In this document: positions 22,269 through 34,500 of the stretch, piece by piece | Layout: every line of letters begins with the position of its first letter | Numbering within the stretch: position 1 is the stretch's first letter | Origin: Symsagittifera roscoffensis | Lineage: Eukaryota > Xenacoelomorpha > Acoela > Convolutidae | Reading direction: 5' to 3' | NCBI RefSeq assembly: GCF_963678635.1 | Contig: NC_087063.1 | Location: 80,215,574 to 80,279,573, forward strand | DNA: 64,000 bases | Program-made: the position numbers and the translations under genes | The notes under the pieces: model-generated | The model's database searches: none | What the model was told of the DNA's origin: nothing | What the model saw: only the letters and a program-made list of their open reading frames with translations

Positions 22269-24064
22269 AAACTGTATTTTTATAACAGAATTTTCATAAC
22301 TGAATTTTCATAACAAAAATTGAATTGTATAATAGTTTAAATTCCTTTCTGGTGCAGCTAAAAATGCACATCTTTGAGTGTCTTATACATAGATTACGGG
22401 ATCTGCTTATTTATATATGATTTGTTTTGGGAGACCAAATGTGTCGTTATGGACTTAAATTTGAAATTGCGAAGCCCTGAATGTTCAGAGTGCAACTCTG
22501 CAACTTCTAAAAAAAATTTGAGATTCCTTTTTGGCTTTTTTTTTACTTCCCCCCCCCCTCACATTTCAAATTTTCAGTTTTCCTAGTTGTTGTTTTTTTT
22601 CTCTAAACATTATGGTTTAATGTGTGATTATGCAACGTAAAGTATGAATAAGAAAACGTCCACAGTAGTTGACTTGTTGACCATGCCAATTTTCATTGCT
22701 TTTTGACAACGTTAAAATAGTTTTTCAAACTTGAAATTCGAATGTGGAGGAGAATGTAAAAGAGCCACTTTTTGGAAAATCATAGTTTGCTATATGCGAA
22801 ACATATTCTTTTATACATTAGATAGCGTGCGGGGGACGCCATCTAATGTATAAAATAATATGTTTCGCATATAACAAACTATTAAATAGACCGAGTACTT
22901 TGCCCGATTCAACGTGAAACAATTTTTTGGACGGATTAAACCTCCGCTTACTCGTAAAAAGCACGCTAACAGTCAATTACTTTTAAAAAGCAAACTATCG
23001 CTCGTTAATCCAGTCAGAAAATCATTTGTTAAAAGTCCAAATTTGTCAGAAAAATGAAAACCACCCGATTACAAATATTCCTTCATTTTCTTCAAAAAAT
23101 CAAACAAGAAATGCATGATTAAATTTTGATCAAATTGCACTAAATTGAGAGTCTTACTAAACACTGTATACAACAGTTTGTCTAAATATTTTGCGTTTGA
23201 TTTTCGATAATGGTTTTTGTAGACACAAACACTGGTCTTTATTGAGTTCAAAAGCCCATAGTTGGCATTGCACCACCAATTTTTGTTTTTACCTCGTTTT
23301 CACAGCGACCATAATATACTAAGAAGAAACAAAATTTTACTATGAGTTCATAAAATTTAACAAAAAAGAGCCGTATTTGAACTCAACTAAATTGTTCAAG
23401 TTTGAGAATAAATGCTCAGCAAAATTTCTCTGACGTTTTTGACTTCCTTGCTTTTGGTATTAAGGAGTTTTTTTTTAAAGTGTATCATAGGATTAAATTT
23501 AAAATTAAGATATATTTATCTTCCATTCACTTGATTGACAATATTTTACTCCCCCATATTCATTTTCACTAGTTTGTGATTTTTTTTTTCATTTCAAACT
23601 TGCTCAAAACATTTGAATAGTACCAACAACAAGCTCACCCATCAAACTAAAAACAGAATTTAACTTAATGACAAACAACTGTCTAAGAACTTTTTGGCCA
23701 ACACTGTCATTATTCGAAATGCCATGATTCTTTTTTGAAAAATTTTTGTTTTCATTAGTGAGCGAGAACTGTTAACAAAAAGAGCTCGAATATTTCCTTA
23801 ACATATTACGTTTCAATTTTTAAAAGAAAATTGATGTATTGGTATTCTTGAATAGCGTAAATTAGTTTGTTGTTTATTCTAGGATTTGCATTTTTCGTGA
23901 TCAATTCGTGATGCATTTCGTACAAGAAGCGTGCAAGCTTGTTGCAAGATTTGCATTCCCTTAACCGCTTAGAAAATTCCTTGATATTTTATATTCTATA
24001 AATTTCGCGCAATAATCTGAAATTGCGAACTTTCAGTATTTTTTAATTCCACTTTTCTTTGTTA
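22269..24064. other. Intergenic DNA downstream of acid phosphatase
   Basis: AT-rich with no credible ORF. Its only notable structure is the long hairpin at 22783-22881. I see no other repeat or RNA gene in it. Confidence 0.4.
22783..22881. repeat. 99-nt near-perfect hairpin (fold-back)
   Basis: The two arms, each ~48 nt, read inward from TAGTTTG, share TATATGCGAAACATATT and TTTTATACATTAGAT exactly, and differ at about four positions. The loop is a few G-rich bases. It lies about 515 bp past the acid phosphatase stop. It could be a minimal fold-back transposon or a hairpin RNA precursor; sequence alone cannot separate these. Confidence 0.8.
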
Positions 24065-24610
24065 TTGTTCCGACTTTCGATACGAAATTAACGGAATATT
24101 TGTGCTCGGGGTGGGTTTTTTTTCTTCAGACAAATTTCGACTTTTTAACTAGCCATTTTTGACGGAATTTTCTTATATCATTCGAAAGCTATTGTTGTCT
24201 TGAGCTTAAATTTGAAAAGACATTTTACCTGTGATTGTTTTTCGTAAAGTTATGAGGGTTTAAAGATTGCCATTTTGGCCATTTTGGGACAATTAACGCG
24301 CGATCTATTTCGCGCTTTTAACGCGTAAGCGGAGAGTTAATCCGTCTTAGAAATCGTTCCAAATTGGTTGAAAGAAGCTTATTTGCCATAATTGATTTGT
24401 TACAAGGAGCAAAATCTATCCTTTTTGTACTTTGCATGGCGTGTGGGGGGGGGATGATTTTCATAGAAAAATTTTCAAATTTTAGAATTTTTTTTTTCAT
24501 TTTATTTTGTTTCATTTAATTTTTTTATGTTGTTTGTGTTATTACTGCTCCATAAACATTAAAAGGCAGTCGGAACTCTCAGGGCTTCGCTCTGATACAA
24601 GCAGTCTTGT
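24065..24610 (+). mobile_element. ~530-bp short element family, copy C
   Basis: Same ends as the other copies (TTGTTCCGACTTTCGATAC at 24065; GCAGTCTTG at about 24600). The interior is similar, with a run of nine G and the sub-terminal GTCGGAAC. The 3' hairpin is slightly degraded (CAGGGCTTCGCTCTG). No ORF of its own. Confidence 0.8.
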
Positions 24611-24879
24611 TATGAATAGTTAGCGATGAAAAAACCTCCGATAACTTACAAAAATCAAGATTGCAAAACATAATTGTTATCTTTATATTTTTAAACAAGT
24701 TCAAAAATGATGTAAAAAGCTTTAGGAACAATGATCTTGCATTCATTCGAGCAAAATTTTATTCGTTTTTCAGTCGCTTACCGGGTAACCAGCAATCTCT
24801 GCTGGGGAATCTCGACTCTTTTTGTGTATTTAATAACGCCTAGAGAAACTGTGAAAAAATCTAATGTCTTGCAACATTT

Positions 24880-27070
24880 TTGCGCAAACTTAGTATTTCA
24901 AGAATTCTGGGATGTGTTTGAAGCTCCAATACATTACATCAAAATTATAGCAGGAGTTTCATTAGTCCACTTTTTAATCATTAGCTGCTAATTTCACTTC
25001 TCTTTGTACCTGCCAAAAGCGGTCAAGCTCTCGAATGCCAAGTTTCAATGTTTGTTTTTTGTTTCGAAAAATCGACCTGATCGAATAATTCAAAGTTACT
25101 CCAACGATATTTTAATTTATGTAAAAAAAACAGATTCACTTAGAACTGCTTCGACTTAAATTTTTTACCTCAGGTCTGTAGTCGTCTTTTTGAGATCATA
25201 TCAAGGGACTTTTTTTGGCGCAAAGAATCAAGCATGCAAAAGTTTTAAGCTTAAAATTCTCTGGACACCGACGTTTTCAGAATCTCACCAGCTGGTAATA
25301 TTCTAGAAGTCTTAATATGAAGAATAACCATGGCGCAGTCGGGTTGCTCCAAATTAAGCGAATTCGATTTTAGAATTGGATTTTTTTGAACCACTTGACG
25401 AATGAAATGACGGAAATGTTGTACTGCACAATATTACTTATTGTTTCTGTGGGCATCCACGAATTCATAAACCTACCAGCTCGTAATCTTCTATATTACC
25501 CAGTTTAAGAACCACTAACAGAAAATGAGGATGCAACACAACGGAGCGTTCGAGAAGCTAGATATGCAGCATTGCTCAACATTTATAGGGAAGAGACAGA
25601 TAGAACGACAAAAAAGTTCCCACAAAATCCAAAACTAAATATAGAAAGATAAGAAGGTTTAATTACACTTATGACCCACGATAGAAAGGCCATTGTAAAT
25701 ATAATTGATTGCAAACTATCGGCGTTGGATAGCGAAACAGAATGACCAATATCAGCGATCCAAATGAACACGGGTTCCCTACAATTTTCTCTTATGAAGG
25801 CCAACAAATGAAAAAGTTTATGAAGTCGCACCTCAAAAAAAAACGCAGAACAAAAAACCAGATTCATTCTACAAATCCGGTATCCTTCATGAAAAACTAA
25901 CTTTTAGAAGAATTAAAAATCAGATGTTGATCTAGAAGATTGAACTAATAATTTATCAAATTAATACTAATAACAAAAATTTTTGATGTTGATCAATTTT
26001 TAATTAATTAAATTTTGCGATAATTTGAAAATAATTTTTCGGTTGGCTTAGACAAATTTTGAGTATATAAGTAAACAATTACAGAACTTTAAAAAACCTA
26101 TAGGAGAGATATGGTTGCCTTTAGCCTTAAAGTTAATGCCTGTTCTCCTGTGAAAATTTTTATGTGGTTTTTATAATTTATCTATTTTTGAAAAGTTTTG
26201 AAAATTGATATGCAGGCCTGAAGAAACATTTCTTTTGCAATTAATTGTGCAATTTTTTCTTGTATTTCCACCTGTCGCTTAAAGGGAATCCCACAATCTC
26301 AGCTATGATTTATTTTTGAACTGAACTTAAATAAGCTTCAAAAAACCTCAACAAACCGGAAAACGTTTTGCCTTAGAAAGCAGTTTTTATGAGAATCTTG
26401 AAAACAGAATGCAAATAACGCAAGCATATTCTAAGAAAAAAAACGAGAAAATAAATTTTCTTGCTAGATTTCTTGCAAGAGTTGCATTGCAAAACCAGGG
26501 GTAAATTGAATTAATTGCGTAGCAGCACTTTTTCATTACATTCTTTAATCATTGGCTTTTATTTTTTGTTTCTATTGTTACTTGTCAAAAGCGGTCAAAT
26601 TGTGAATGTTTGCCTATTATTGGTTTTCATTGTTTCTCCAATTAATTGATGGTATCAACAATTATTTTGACCTCTGTTAAATTGAATTCAACGTAGTAGA
26701 TGAGCTTAGCCGGGATAGTGTTAACACACATTTATGACTTTATCAGGCGATTTTTTGATATGATGCTATGAATTGATTCAAAACTATTAAGATTGGAGTT
26801 TTCTTGAAACCATCCGCAAGAAACACTACATGATTAGGAGATTTGACTGGAGCACCTTACAATCATAGCTAAGGCTTCTCTGGACATCTGTGTTTGCAGA
26901 AACCCACCAGTTGGTAGCCTCCCACAATACCCACTTCAAGAACAACCAGTGAAAATTTAGTTTGCGACACAGCGGAATACAGACGCTTAAAAGACAACCG
27001 GCCACTAAAATTTTTTCACAATTTGAGATTTTTATTAATAATTGAACCACAGAAGCAATTTACAAAGTAA
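24880..27070. repeat. Diverged duplicated segments (24.88-25.56 and 26.50-27.07 kb)
   Basis: Several blocks recur in the same order: a GTCAAAAGCGGTCAA-type word (about 25010 and 26585) and an ACCAGxTxGTAxxxT block (about 25295, 25477 and 26910). The copies are too decayed to name. No gene is credible between 24.6 and 28.3 kb. A second CAGTGGCGGA-type terminus with G-rich and C-rich runs lies at 27125-27250. Confidence 0.4.
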
Positions 27071-28320
27071 TCAAACAAAAAATCATTCATGACATCAATA
27101 TGAAAAACTATGTGATATTTTCCGTCAATGGCGGATTGAGGCGGCGGGGCCGTGGGAGGAGGTTCTGCGGGTCGGACGCCTCCTTTACACAAAGATTCGA
27201 CACTCTGCTGACCCCAAGTGTCCCCCTTATTAGTATTACGAGATCTTCTTTTTGGTTAATTCTCAAACGACCAAAAATGAAGACAATTTTAAAGTAGTTA
27301 CGATAATTTTCGTTTCGGACAGAAAGTTCAATAATCACCTGCCTTTTTTTATAGTGCAGCTCAGATGATTTTTGAAACTAATTTCAGTTCCGACGGGATA
27401 GGATCAGCTTTCTTCCCACATCCCAGAACCATTGAAATAAACGCTGTAAAACTATGAAAGTCACCTCCAACATTGATTTGCTCTAGACAACTAGTTCGAC
27501 CTTAAAACTTATTTTTTCAATTTATTTTTGAAAACTATCCTCAAAAAATGTTGCTTTAAGCTAAAGTTTAAATTATTTTTCTCCTGTAAAATTTTTGTAA
27601 AGATGAATTAGTTTGAAATTTGCGGAATAGGGATAAAAATTCACGCAACCTTTCATTTTCAGATCAACTTATATTGCAAAGACTGAAACAAGGGTAGCTT
27701 GGAATCATTTCCCGCACTACCTAAAAAAAGAAAACATTCGATTAAATTACTATTATAATTGCATTTTTATCAAAATGATTTTAAATTATAAGCGCCAAAG
27801 TCAGATGCTTTGAAGATTCTTATTCCTTTATTACGATAACTATTTTCATGACATTATAATAACTTATTTTCAATTATAATTGATCATAATTTATCCTAAA
27901 ATCGTTTCTAATCTCTTTTAATCTCTTATAACCTATCATAATCATGTCTTGTCACTCTTTAGCTCATCTAAAAACAAAATTTTATCACGAAACATTAGTT
28001 TCATAGAGATCCATTCATATTAGTTAAAAGAAACCCGTGGTAAGTGAAATACAACTCTTCTATATAAATCATGAAACCAAAGCAGTGTGCTGATATTTTG
28101 TTGGTAAAAAACTTAAAATCTGCATCATGAAACAATTATAATCAAGAGGAAATAAAAAACAGCGTTAAAAAATTGAATTGATTTGAAAATTGTTAAAACC
28201 GTTTTCTCATTTTTACATAACCCAACGTTACGAAAAGCATAAAATATAAGCATGTGGAATAAAAGAGTTCATGTGGAATTCGAAAGCAAAATAGGCAAAC
28301 AAAAGGGAATCTAAATAAAT

Positions 28321-28855
28321 ACAAGACTGCTCGTATCAGGGCGAAGCCGTGAATGTTCCGACTGCCTTTTAGGGTTTTATGGAGCAGTAATAACATCAAA
28401 AAATTAAATGTAATAAAAAAAAATGAAAAATTTTTTTTTCTTAAATTTGAAACTTTTTATGACAATCATCCCCCCACGCGCCATATAAAGTTTAAAAAGA
28501 TAGATTTAGCTCCTTTTAACAAATCAATTATGGCAAATAATCTTCTTTCAACCAATTTGGAACAATTTTAAGACGGATTAAATCTCCGCTTACGCGTTAA
28601 TAGCGCGAAATATATCGCGCGTTAATTGTCCCAAATTGGCCAAAATGGCAATCTTTAAACCCCCATAACTTTACGAAAAATGATCACAAGTGAAATATTT
28701 TTTCAAATTTGAGCTCAGGACAACAATAGCTTTCGAATGATATAAAAAAATTCCGTCAAAAATGGCTAGTTAAAAAGTCGAAATTTGTCTGAAGAAAAAG
28801 AAAAACCCACCTCGAGCACAAATATTCCGTTACTTTCGTATCGAAAGTCGGAACA
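28321..28855 (-). mobile_element. ~530-bp short element family, copy D
   Basis: Reverse-oriented copy: CAAGACTGCTCGTATCAGGG at the left and TCGAAAGTCGGAACAA at the right. It appears to have inserted into DNA rich in AATCGATTATAAT-like words, which occur on both sides (27.7-28.0 and 28.86-29.06 kb). No ORF. Confidence 0.8.
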
Positions 28856-29119
28856 ATAATCGATTATAATGGATTTTTTCAGCAAAGCGAATGAATTAGA
28901 AGTTTGGATAAAAATAATTGATTATAACCGACTAGATTGTATAATAATTGATTGTTTTATTTCAAAAAGAGACATTTTAATTGATTTTTAATTAATTAAA
29001 ATCATTTTTTTCTCAATTTTATTAGACTGGTACTGAAATCAATTTATAATTGATTATTAACGCTGGAAACTGGTCGCGTGTTGAACTGAACTGAACAAAA
29101 ACAAATAATCCATCTTTTG

Positions 29120-29275
29120 TGTAATCTTTACGGAAGTGATCACTTTGTTCGTGAGATTGGGTCTCTTTTTGATTGTTCGACTAGACTTTCAAAAAACGAT
29201 TGAGGCAGGTTAAGTTCTGCCTAATCGTTCAGTGTTTCAGTTTCGAACAAGAGTGTTGATCACAAACAATTATGA
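29120..29275. repeat. Nested inverted repeats
   Basis: An inner hairpin at 29195-29229 pairs AACGATT/AATCGTT and AGGCAG/CTGCCT around a short loop. It is flanked by an imperfect outer inverted repeat built on TGATCA and TTGTTCG / CGAACAA. It lies ~900 bp downstream of the IRG gene's stop. Possibly a small fold-back element. Confidence 0.45.
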
Positions 29276-30167
29276 TTCAAAGCTGTGTAATAACAACTAT
29301 AATGGTTGATCTAGCGTATATTTAAACATGAAAGTAGTAAATACATAGTGCACAAAAAAATAAAAGCAGTGTGGGTCTAAACGATCATTCAATAAAAAAA
29401 GCAAATAGTGTATACAATTTGATTTTAGATGTAATTTCAAAGAATAATACTTTATTGTTGACTGACTTGTGTGATTCTCAACTGTATTTATATAAAAATT
29501 GTTCAAAGCTGACTCATTGAAAAACTTCACTTTAAAAATATGGTTCACTCTACGTAACAGTTGAGATCCAGTCACGTTATTCAAAAAATGGATATTTCGG
29601 AAAACTTCTATTGTTTGGATATGAATCACCAGTTGAAATGGAATATAAAATATCTAAAAATGAATTTACTTGACAGCTTTCGTAAAAAATACAATAAAGG
29701 AGTCGTGACTATTCAATAGCTTATTGATCTGATTGGAAATCAAGTTTTTATAGCAAAAGCAAGCTGTAACATATCAAAAGAAGCGAAGCAAGAGGGTTAA
29801 AAGCAAAGCACGATATCGAAAATTTATATTACGAGAACAAATTTTTGACAGTAGGAGCCGAGAGAATTTTTTGTAGCTTGACATTTTTGTCAATCAGGTT
29901 GCAAGAGAACTACCGGACAATTCGCTATGAAATTGTGCATGTTTTTCAAAAAAGGGGCTACTGCTGAATTATATTCGATTTTTGAAGTCTGCTCATGGCA
30001 TTAGTTTTAAGTATTAATAAAGGGGAGATAGATGCAATGATACCACATGAGAAAAATTTAATAAACTGACTGAAGCTCTAATATTCATGAGAGCTCTAAG
30101 AAATGGTATGATCGTGAAATCAAAGGGAATTTCATATTCTCACTGTGATTTATTTTCACCTTTGGGT

Positions 30168-31508
30168 TTATTCATCGCGTGCCTCAAATGCTTCCAATCT
30201 GTGCCGGCTCGCACTTGACAAATACGAATTCGCGAACTCCGCCATATTTTTGAATTGCTCTAAGAAGCATTGTAGTTGGTATGTCGTCACTGCATATGAG
30301 ATTCCAGCAGCCATAGCGGATCCCAAAATAGGTACACACCACGTAACTATTTTTTCAACCCCCTCTGAAGCTGCCACTGTGTACAACTGTTTCAGAAGAT
30401 AACCACTCGACGTCTTAACAATAGACACTGCGGCGTCTTTTAGAGATTGCATTGACGACAATGCTGAAGGCGCGCGCTCACGTATAAAATCCAGAACGGG
30501 ATACTTGTTCATAATTTGTCCTTTCAATGCTTTTTCGATGGTTCCCCTTTCAACTTCGTTCAACTCTTCTAAGCTAGCAATTGACTCTTTGCTTAACCCG
30601 AAGCCCTCGAAATAGGTCAAAGCCTCTTCAATCAAAATTAACAAGTCAACCGCAGCACTTACTCCAGGAATTGGAACAGCGCCACCTGCGGCTGAAGCAA
30701 GGGCAACTTTATAGATCCGCTTCTGGAAAAGAGCATACTTTTGTTTGATTAGCTCTTGACCATGTCCTCCAATTGTCAACAGAAGTGCTTCCTGCTGAAT
30801 TTCAGAAACACTGTCTTCGCAAATGTCTTTTTGCAGTTTCGGGAAGTCAAAGTCAAGCGATTTCTTACAGTTCACGAGATATACTCTGAATTTTTCCGCG
30901 TTGAAAGCATGCACACCAATCTCTTCTTTGAGCTTTTTTCGAATTTCGGCTCGCACGTCGAGTTCGTCTAAGCATTTTTCTTCGTTATCTTCTAGTTCTG
31001 CTTTTATAGATTCATCGATATGTGTTCTTACGATGTAGAACCTTTTGTCTTCACCCTGCACTAAATCGGCTGCAAATTTAGCGTCAGAGCTGAAAATGTC
31101 TCTTGTTACAATTAAGAAGAAGTCGTAGGGAGTCTCCTTAATTCCAATTTTATCGATGTAATCCTCGCGTTGATGTTTCACACTGTCAATACCCGGCAAA
31201 TCCCACAGAATGATGTTTTCATTCGAAGGATGAGGATATTTTTTGTTTTTTGTAGTGGTAACTCCAAGGGCGCTGACTTTGGCAACTTTTTTGCCCATGA
31301 AAGCATTGATTAACGAAGATTTACCTTGCCTCGCTTGGCCGATAACAGCAATATTTATCACTTCTTTGCGCCATTTGTCGCGTTCTTCTTTCATTTTGTC
31401 ATACAATGCTTTTCCCATCCCGTGAGACTCTGCCAGTTTCTTGACAATTTCAAATTTTTCCCTCTCACTGTCTACTTCCTTGTTAGATTGATGACCTGCT
31501 TCAGCCAT
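30168..31508 (-). CDS. Immunity-related GTPase (IRG, p47-like)
   Basis: Intact 446-codon reading frame. I start at the Met at 31508 rather than the first Met of the open frame (31607), because a pyrimidine-rich splice acceptor (TTTTTAATTTCAG) sits just before it and implies a 5'UTR intron. G1 (GQARQGKSS) is at 57-65, a candidate switch Thr at 84-86, G3 (DLPG) at 103-106, and the G4 position reads THID at 162-165 instead of the usual T/NKxD. A helical C-terminal half includes the Ala/Pro/Gly-rich hydrophobic stretch around 290-320 typical of IRGs. In vertebrates these GTPases act on membranes around intracellular pathogens; the invertebrate role is unknown. Length fits the p47 class. AATAAA overlaps the stop (30167-30172), with another about 18 nt further on. 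The single-exon coding region is typical of the family. Confidence 0.9.
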   Translation of the reverse strand: MAEAGHQSNKEVDSEREKFEIVKKLAESHGMGKALYDKMKEERDKWRKEVINIAVIGQARQGKSSLINAFMGKKVAKVSALGVTTTKNKKYPHPSNENIILWDLPGIDSVKHQREDYIDKIGIKETPYDFFLIVTRDIFSSDAKFAADLVQGEDKRFYIVRTHIDESIKAELEDNEEKCLDELDVRAEIRKKLKEEIGVHAFNAEKFRVYLVNCKKSLDFDFPKLQKDICEDSVSEIQQEALLLTIGGHGQELIKQKYALFQKRIYKVALASAAGGAVPIPGVSAAVDLLILIEEALTYFEGFGLSKESIASLEELNEVERGTIEKALKGQIMNKYPVLDFIRERAPSALSSMQSLKDAAVSIVKTSSGYLLKQLYTVAASEGVEKIVTWCVPILGSAMAAGISYAVTTYQLQCFLEQFKNMAEFANSYLSSASRHRLEAFEARDE

Positions 31509-34500
31509 TATGATGATGCTGAAATTAAAAATCTGGTTGAATTTTTTAAAAGTAATTTTTTTTATCATGAAAATTATAGTTGACATGATCTGTTTAGCCT
31601 CGAACACACATTAATTTAGGCAAAATTTTCCTTTATTTTTGCCCTCAAGGTTTTTCTGAAAATGCAAAATTTTCGCAATTATGACTCACAAAGTGTTTTT
31701 GAGCTAGTAATATTCCGCTGTTGGAGCAGAATGAGCTGAAAGTTCTCATAGTTACAATTATTTCAATGGTCTAGTTTGACATTTTTATTCTGCAATGCCT
31801 GAAAAAAAACACAGAGAGTTATATGCTTAATAAAAATGATCTGGTGGGGTGATATATTTTTCTATAAGTCGGAGAACCAGAAAAATCCATGTTTTAATGC
31901 GGAAACAGTGTACTTCTAAAAAGCAATAGCTTATAACAAAAAAAATCCAGTTTTGCAGTTGGTATCAGATTATTTCTTTGAACGACCAGGAGAGACAGAT
32001 TTTTTCGCCCGTTTTGATTAATACAAGAGTATGACGCTGCCAATAATAGGATTGCAAATTTGCGAGATTTTCGAAACTTTTTTCTGAGATCATTAAAGAG
32101 ATTTTTTCACCTAAGTATTATTAAACGAGGTGAAGAACGAGCAAATGAACAACTTCAGTCGAGTGTTTTTGCCAAATTCCTTGATGACACTTGATATTAA
32201 ACCATGCGCTTACTTTCAGCTAAATTGACACTATTTTGTTAAAATAGCTGAATTTTTTTGAAATTAAAAATAATCGGCTCGTACTGTTCAAGGCATCCAA
32301 AGTATGGAGAGATTTTTGATTTCTCTGTTTTCAGCTGGAAAACTTAGCTTTTTTGGCTTGAAATGCTTAGCAAATATAGGAAGTTTGAATTTTTCTTTTT
32401 CACTTTTATAAAACTCGCTGTGCCGTGATTCATATTGATAAGTTGCTGGAAAAACTCGCAATCAACAAAAAAGCCAGACCAAAATGATTTCAGTTGAATA
32501 GATTCTCCTCTTGAACTTAAAGCGACTGAAGTATTACAATATACTGTTACTAATTTGTTAATTATTTCAAAAGTTCTCGTTTCAAACCCTCGATCGTCAT
32601 TATCTAATGTAACAAAGCGTTTTTTCCTTAAAAAACTTTTCGGTTTTATCATTTGAATTAATGTTTCTCAGATTGTCAGATTGCGGAATGTTTTTAAAAA
32701 AAACTTGCTGTCAACAAAAGTGGCCGAACAAAAAAACTATTTCATATGAATAAACACCCTTTTTGAATTTAAAGCGACTGAAAAGTTTGATGAACTCAAG
32801 TTAATGACACTGCCAAATCTAGGTACGAAAAAATGTGAACCTTTTGTTCCGAGACTTTTTACGTAAGTATTAATGTATGAGGTCAAAAACGAACAAATGA
32901 ACTCAATTCAATCGATTTCTTTTCCGCATGCTATGGTGACCATTGATATCAAAACACTTGCTTAATTTAGGATAAAATGACAAAAACTATTCAATTATGC
33001 TCAATTTTTTGGTAAAACAAGTTAATCGGCTCGTACTGTTTGGTTATCGCTATATCGACAAATATAGGAAACTTGAACATTTGCTTACGAGCTTTTGTCT
33101 TCATCATTATAAAGATCGCTCTGACGAGATTCATATTGCGATACATGTCTAGATAAAATTTGCTGACGACAAAAAAGGCCTGACATTACAAGAGTTCAGT
33201 TGAATCGATACTCCTGAAAAGTTACACTAAAAATTACACTAAATCGTTAGCAGTTTAAAAATTAGTTAGTTCTCATTTCAAAGCCTCGGTCACCCTTACA
33301 TAAAACAAGTAAGAACAACAAAAAGTTCAACAAAGCCCTTTATCTCGAAAAACTAAGTGTTTTTATTATTTCGTTTAATGTTTTTGAAGGTTCTAGTTTC
33401 TTACGCTTTTGCTTTTGTGCCCTAAAATTGAATACGTTTTTGAAATTATAAGCGCAAATAAAATCAAAAAATGATCGTTTAAAAAAATAAAATTAGACGT
33501 AAAAATCTCTGGGCTTACCTTAGTTTTCTTCTCGGTTCTTCAAGAAAGCAAGTCATTTTCCAAAACTTAAAAAAGTGTCTCAACTTGCACATGAATTTTG
33601 AAAGCTTTCAACAAACTATTTAATCAATCAGAATTCTTGATGAAAATAACCCAAAAAGAATTAAAAAAAACCGACGCTCGAAGCTGAATCTCTGAGGGCA
33701 ATTCGTTTTTCCTCACTGCAGTCATTTGGAAAACATAGTTTTTTTTGCGGTCAACTTGTTTGTTGAAATGGATGGTTCCTTTATAAAAACTAGGTTTAGT
33801 TTGAAAAAAAAAAACGATATTTTTTCTTCATAAAGTACACTATACTTACACACTTTTACTCACTTACACCACGTTCACTTTTTGCCGTCATTTTTAGCGC
33901 TGGTGGAGTGTTTTTTAAAGAATAAGATGTTAGATTCAACGATTTGCCTGAAGGAAAACCCAAAAAAAACGTTGACTTTGACCGTTTTGCTTATAAAAAT
34001 ATTACTAAGTCAGCGCCAACTTCAGCTCTTAACTAAAATCAAGTCTTTATGGATTGGTTGATGCGTACATAAAAATAATGTCTCATTATAAGCCTCCTTA
34101 TCGCATAAAAAAGTTAAATATCGTTCAATATTTTTCTGTGAAGTTAGTTTTCAAACTGCTTCTTGTTGGCCGAAAACTTCGATTAAGTTTTTTTAGTTTA
34201 CTCAACCACTTACGTCAATTTGGCTTCGTTTTCACAAAATAAGTTTTTTTTTGGCTGAAATCTGAGCAAAGTAAGAATGGGAACGGCATATAAAAATGAT
34301 AACTCACTTTTTGAGAAGTAATTGGCTCAATTTGTCAATTGCTCCCTCTATGCTTATAAAATGCTTTCATTTTAATCAAGGAAGAATGAAGACGATGTAT
34401 ATCTGTTAATGATTTTGCAAGATTCTCAATAGATCTTGCAAAATAACCTTCTTTCAAGATCGGGGCTAAAATTTTGTACACAAAAAACTTTATGTGGTTG

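Noticed and set aside
30145-31583. Plus-strand ORFs of 60-85 codons across the IRG gene
   Set aside because: Shadows of the minus-strand GTPase, which has clear motifs.
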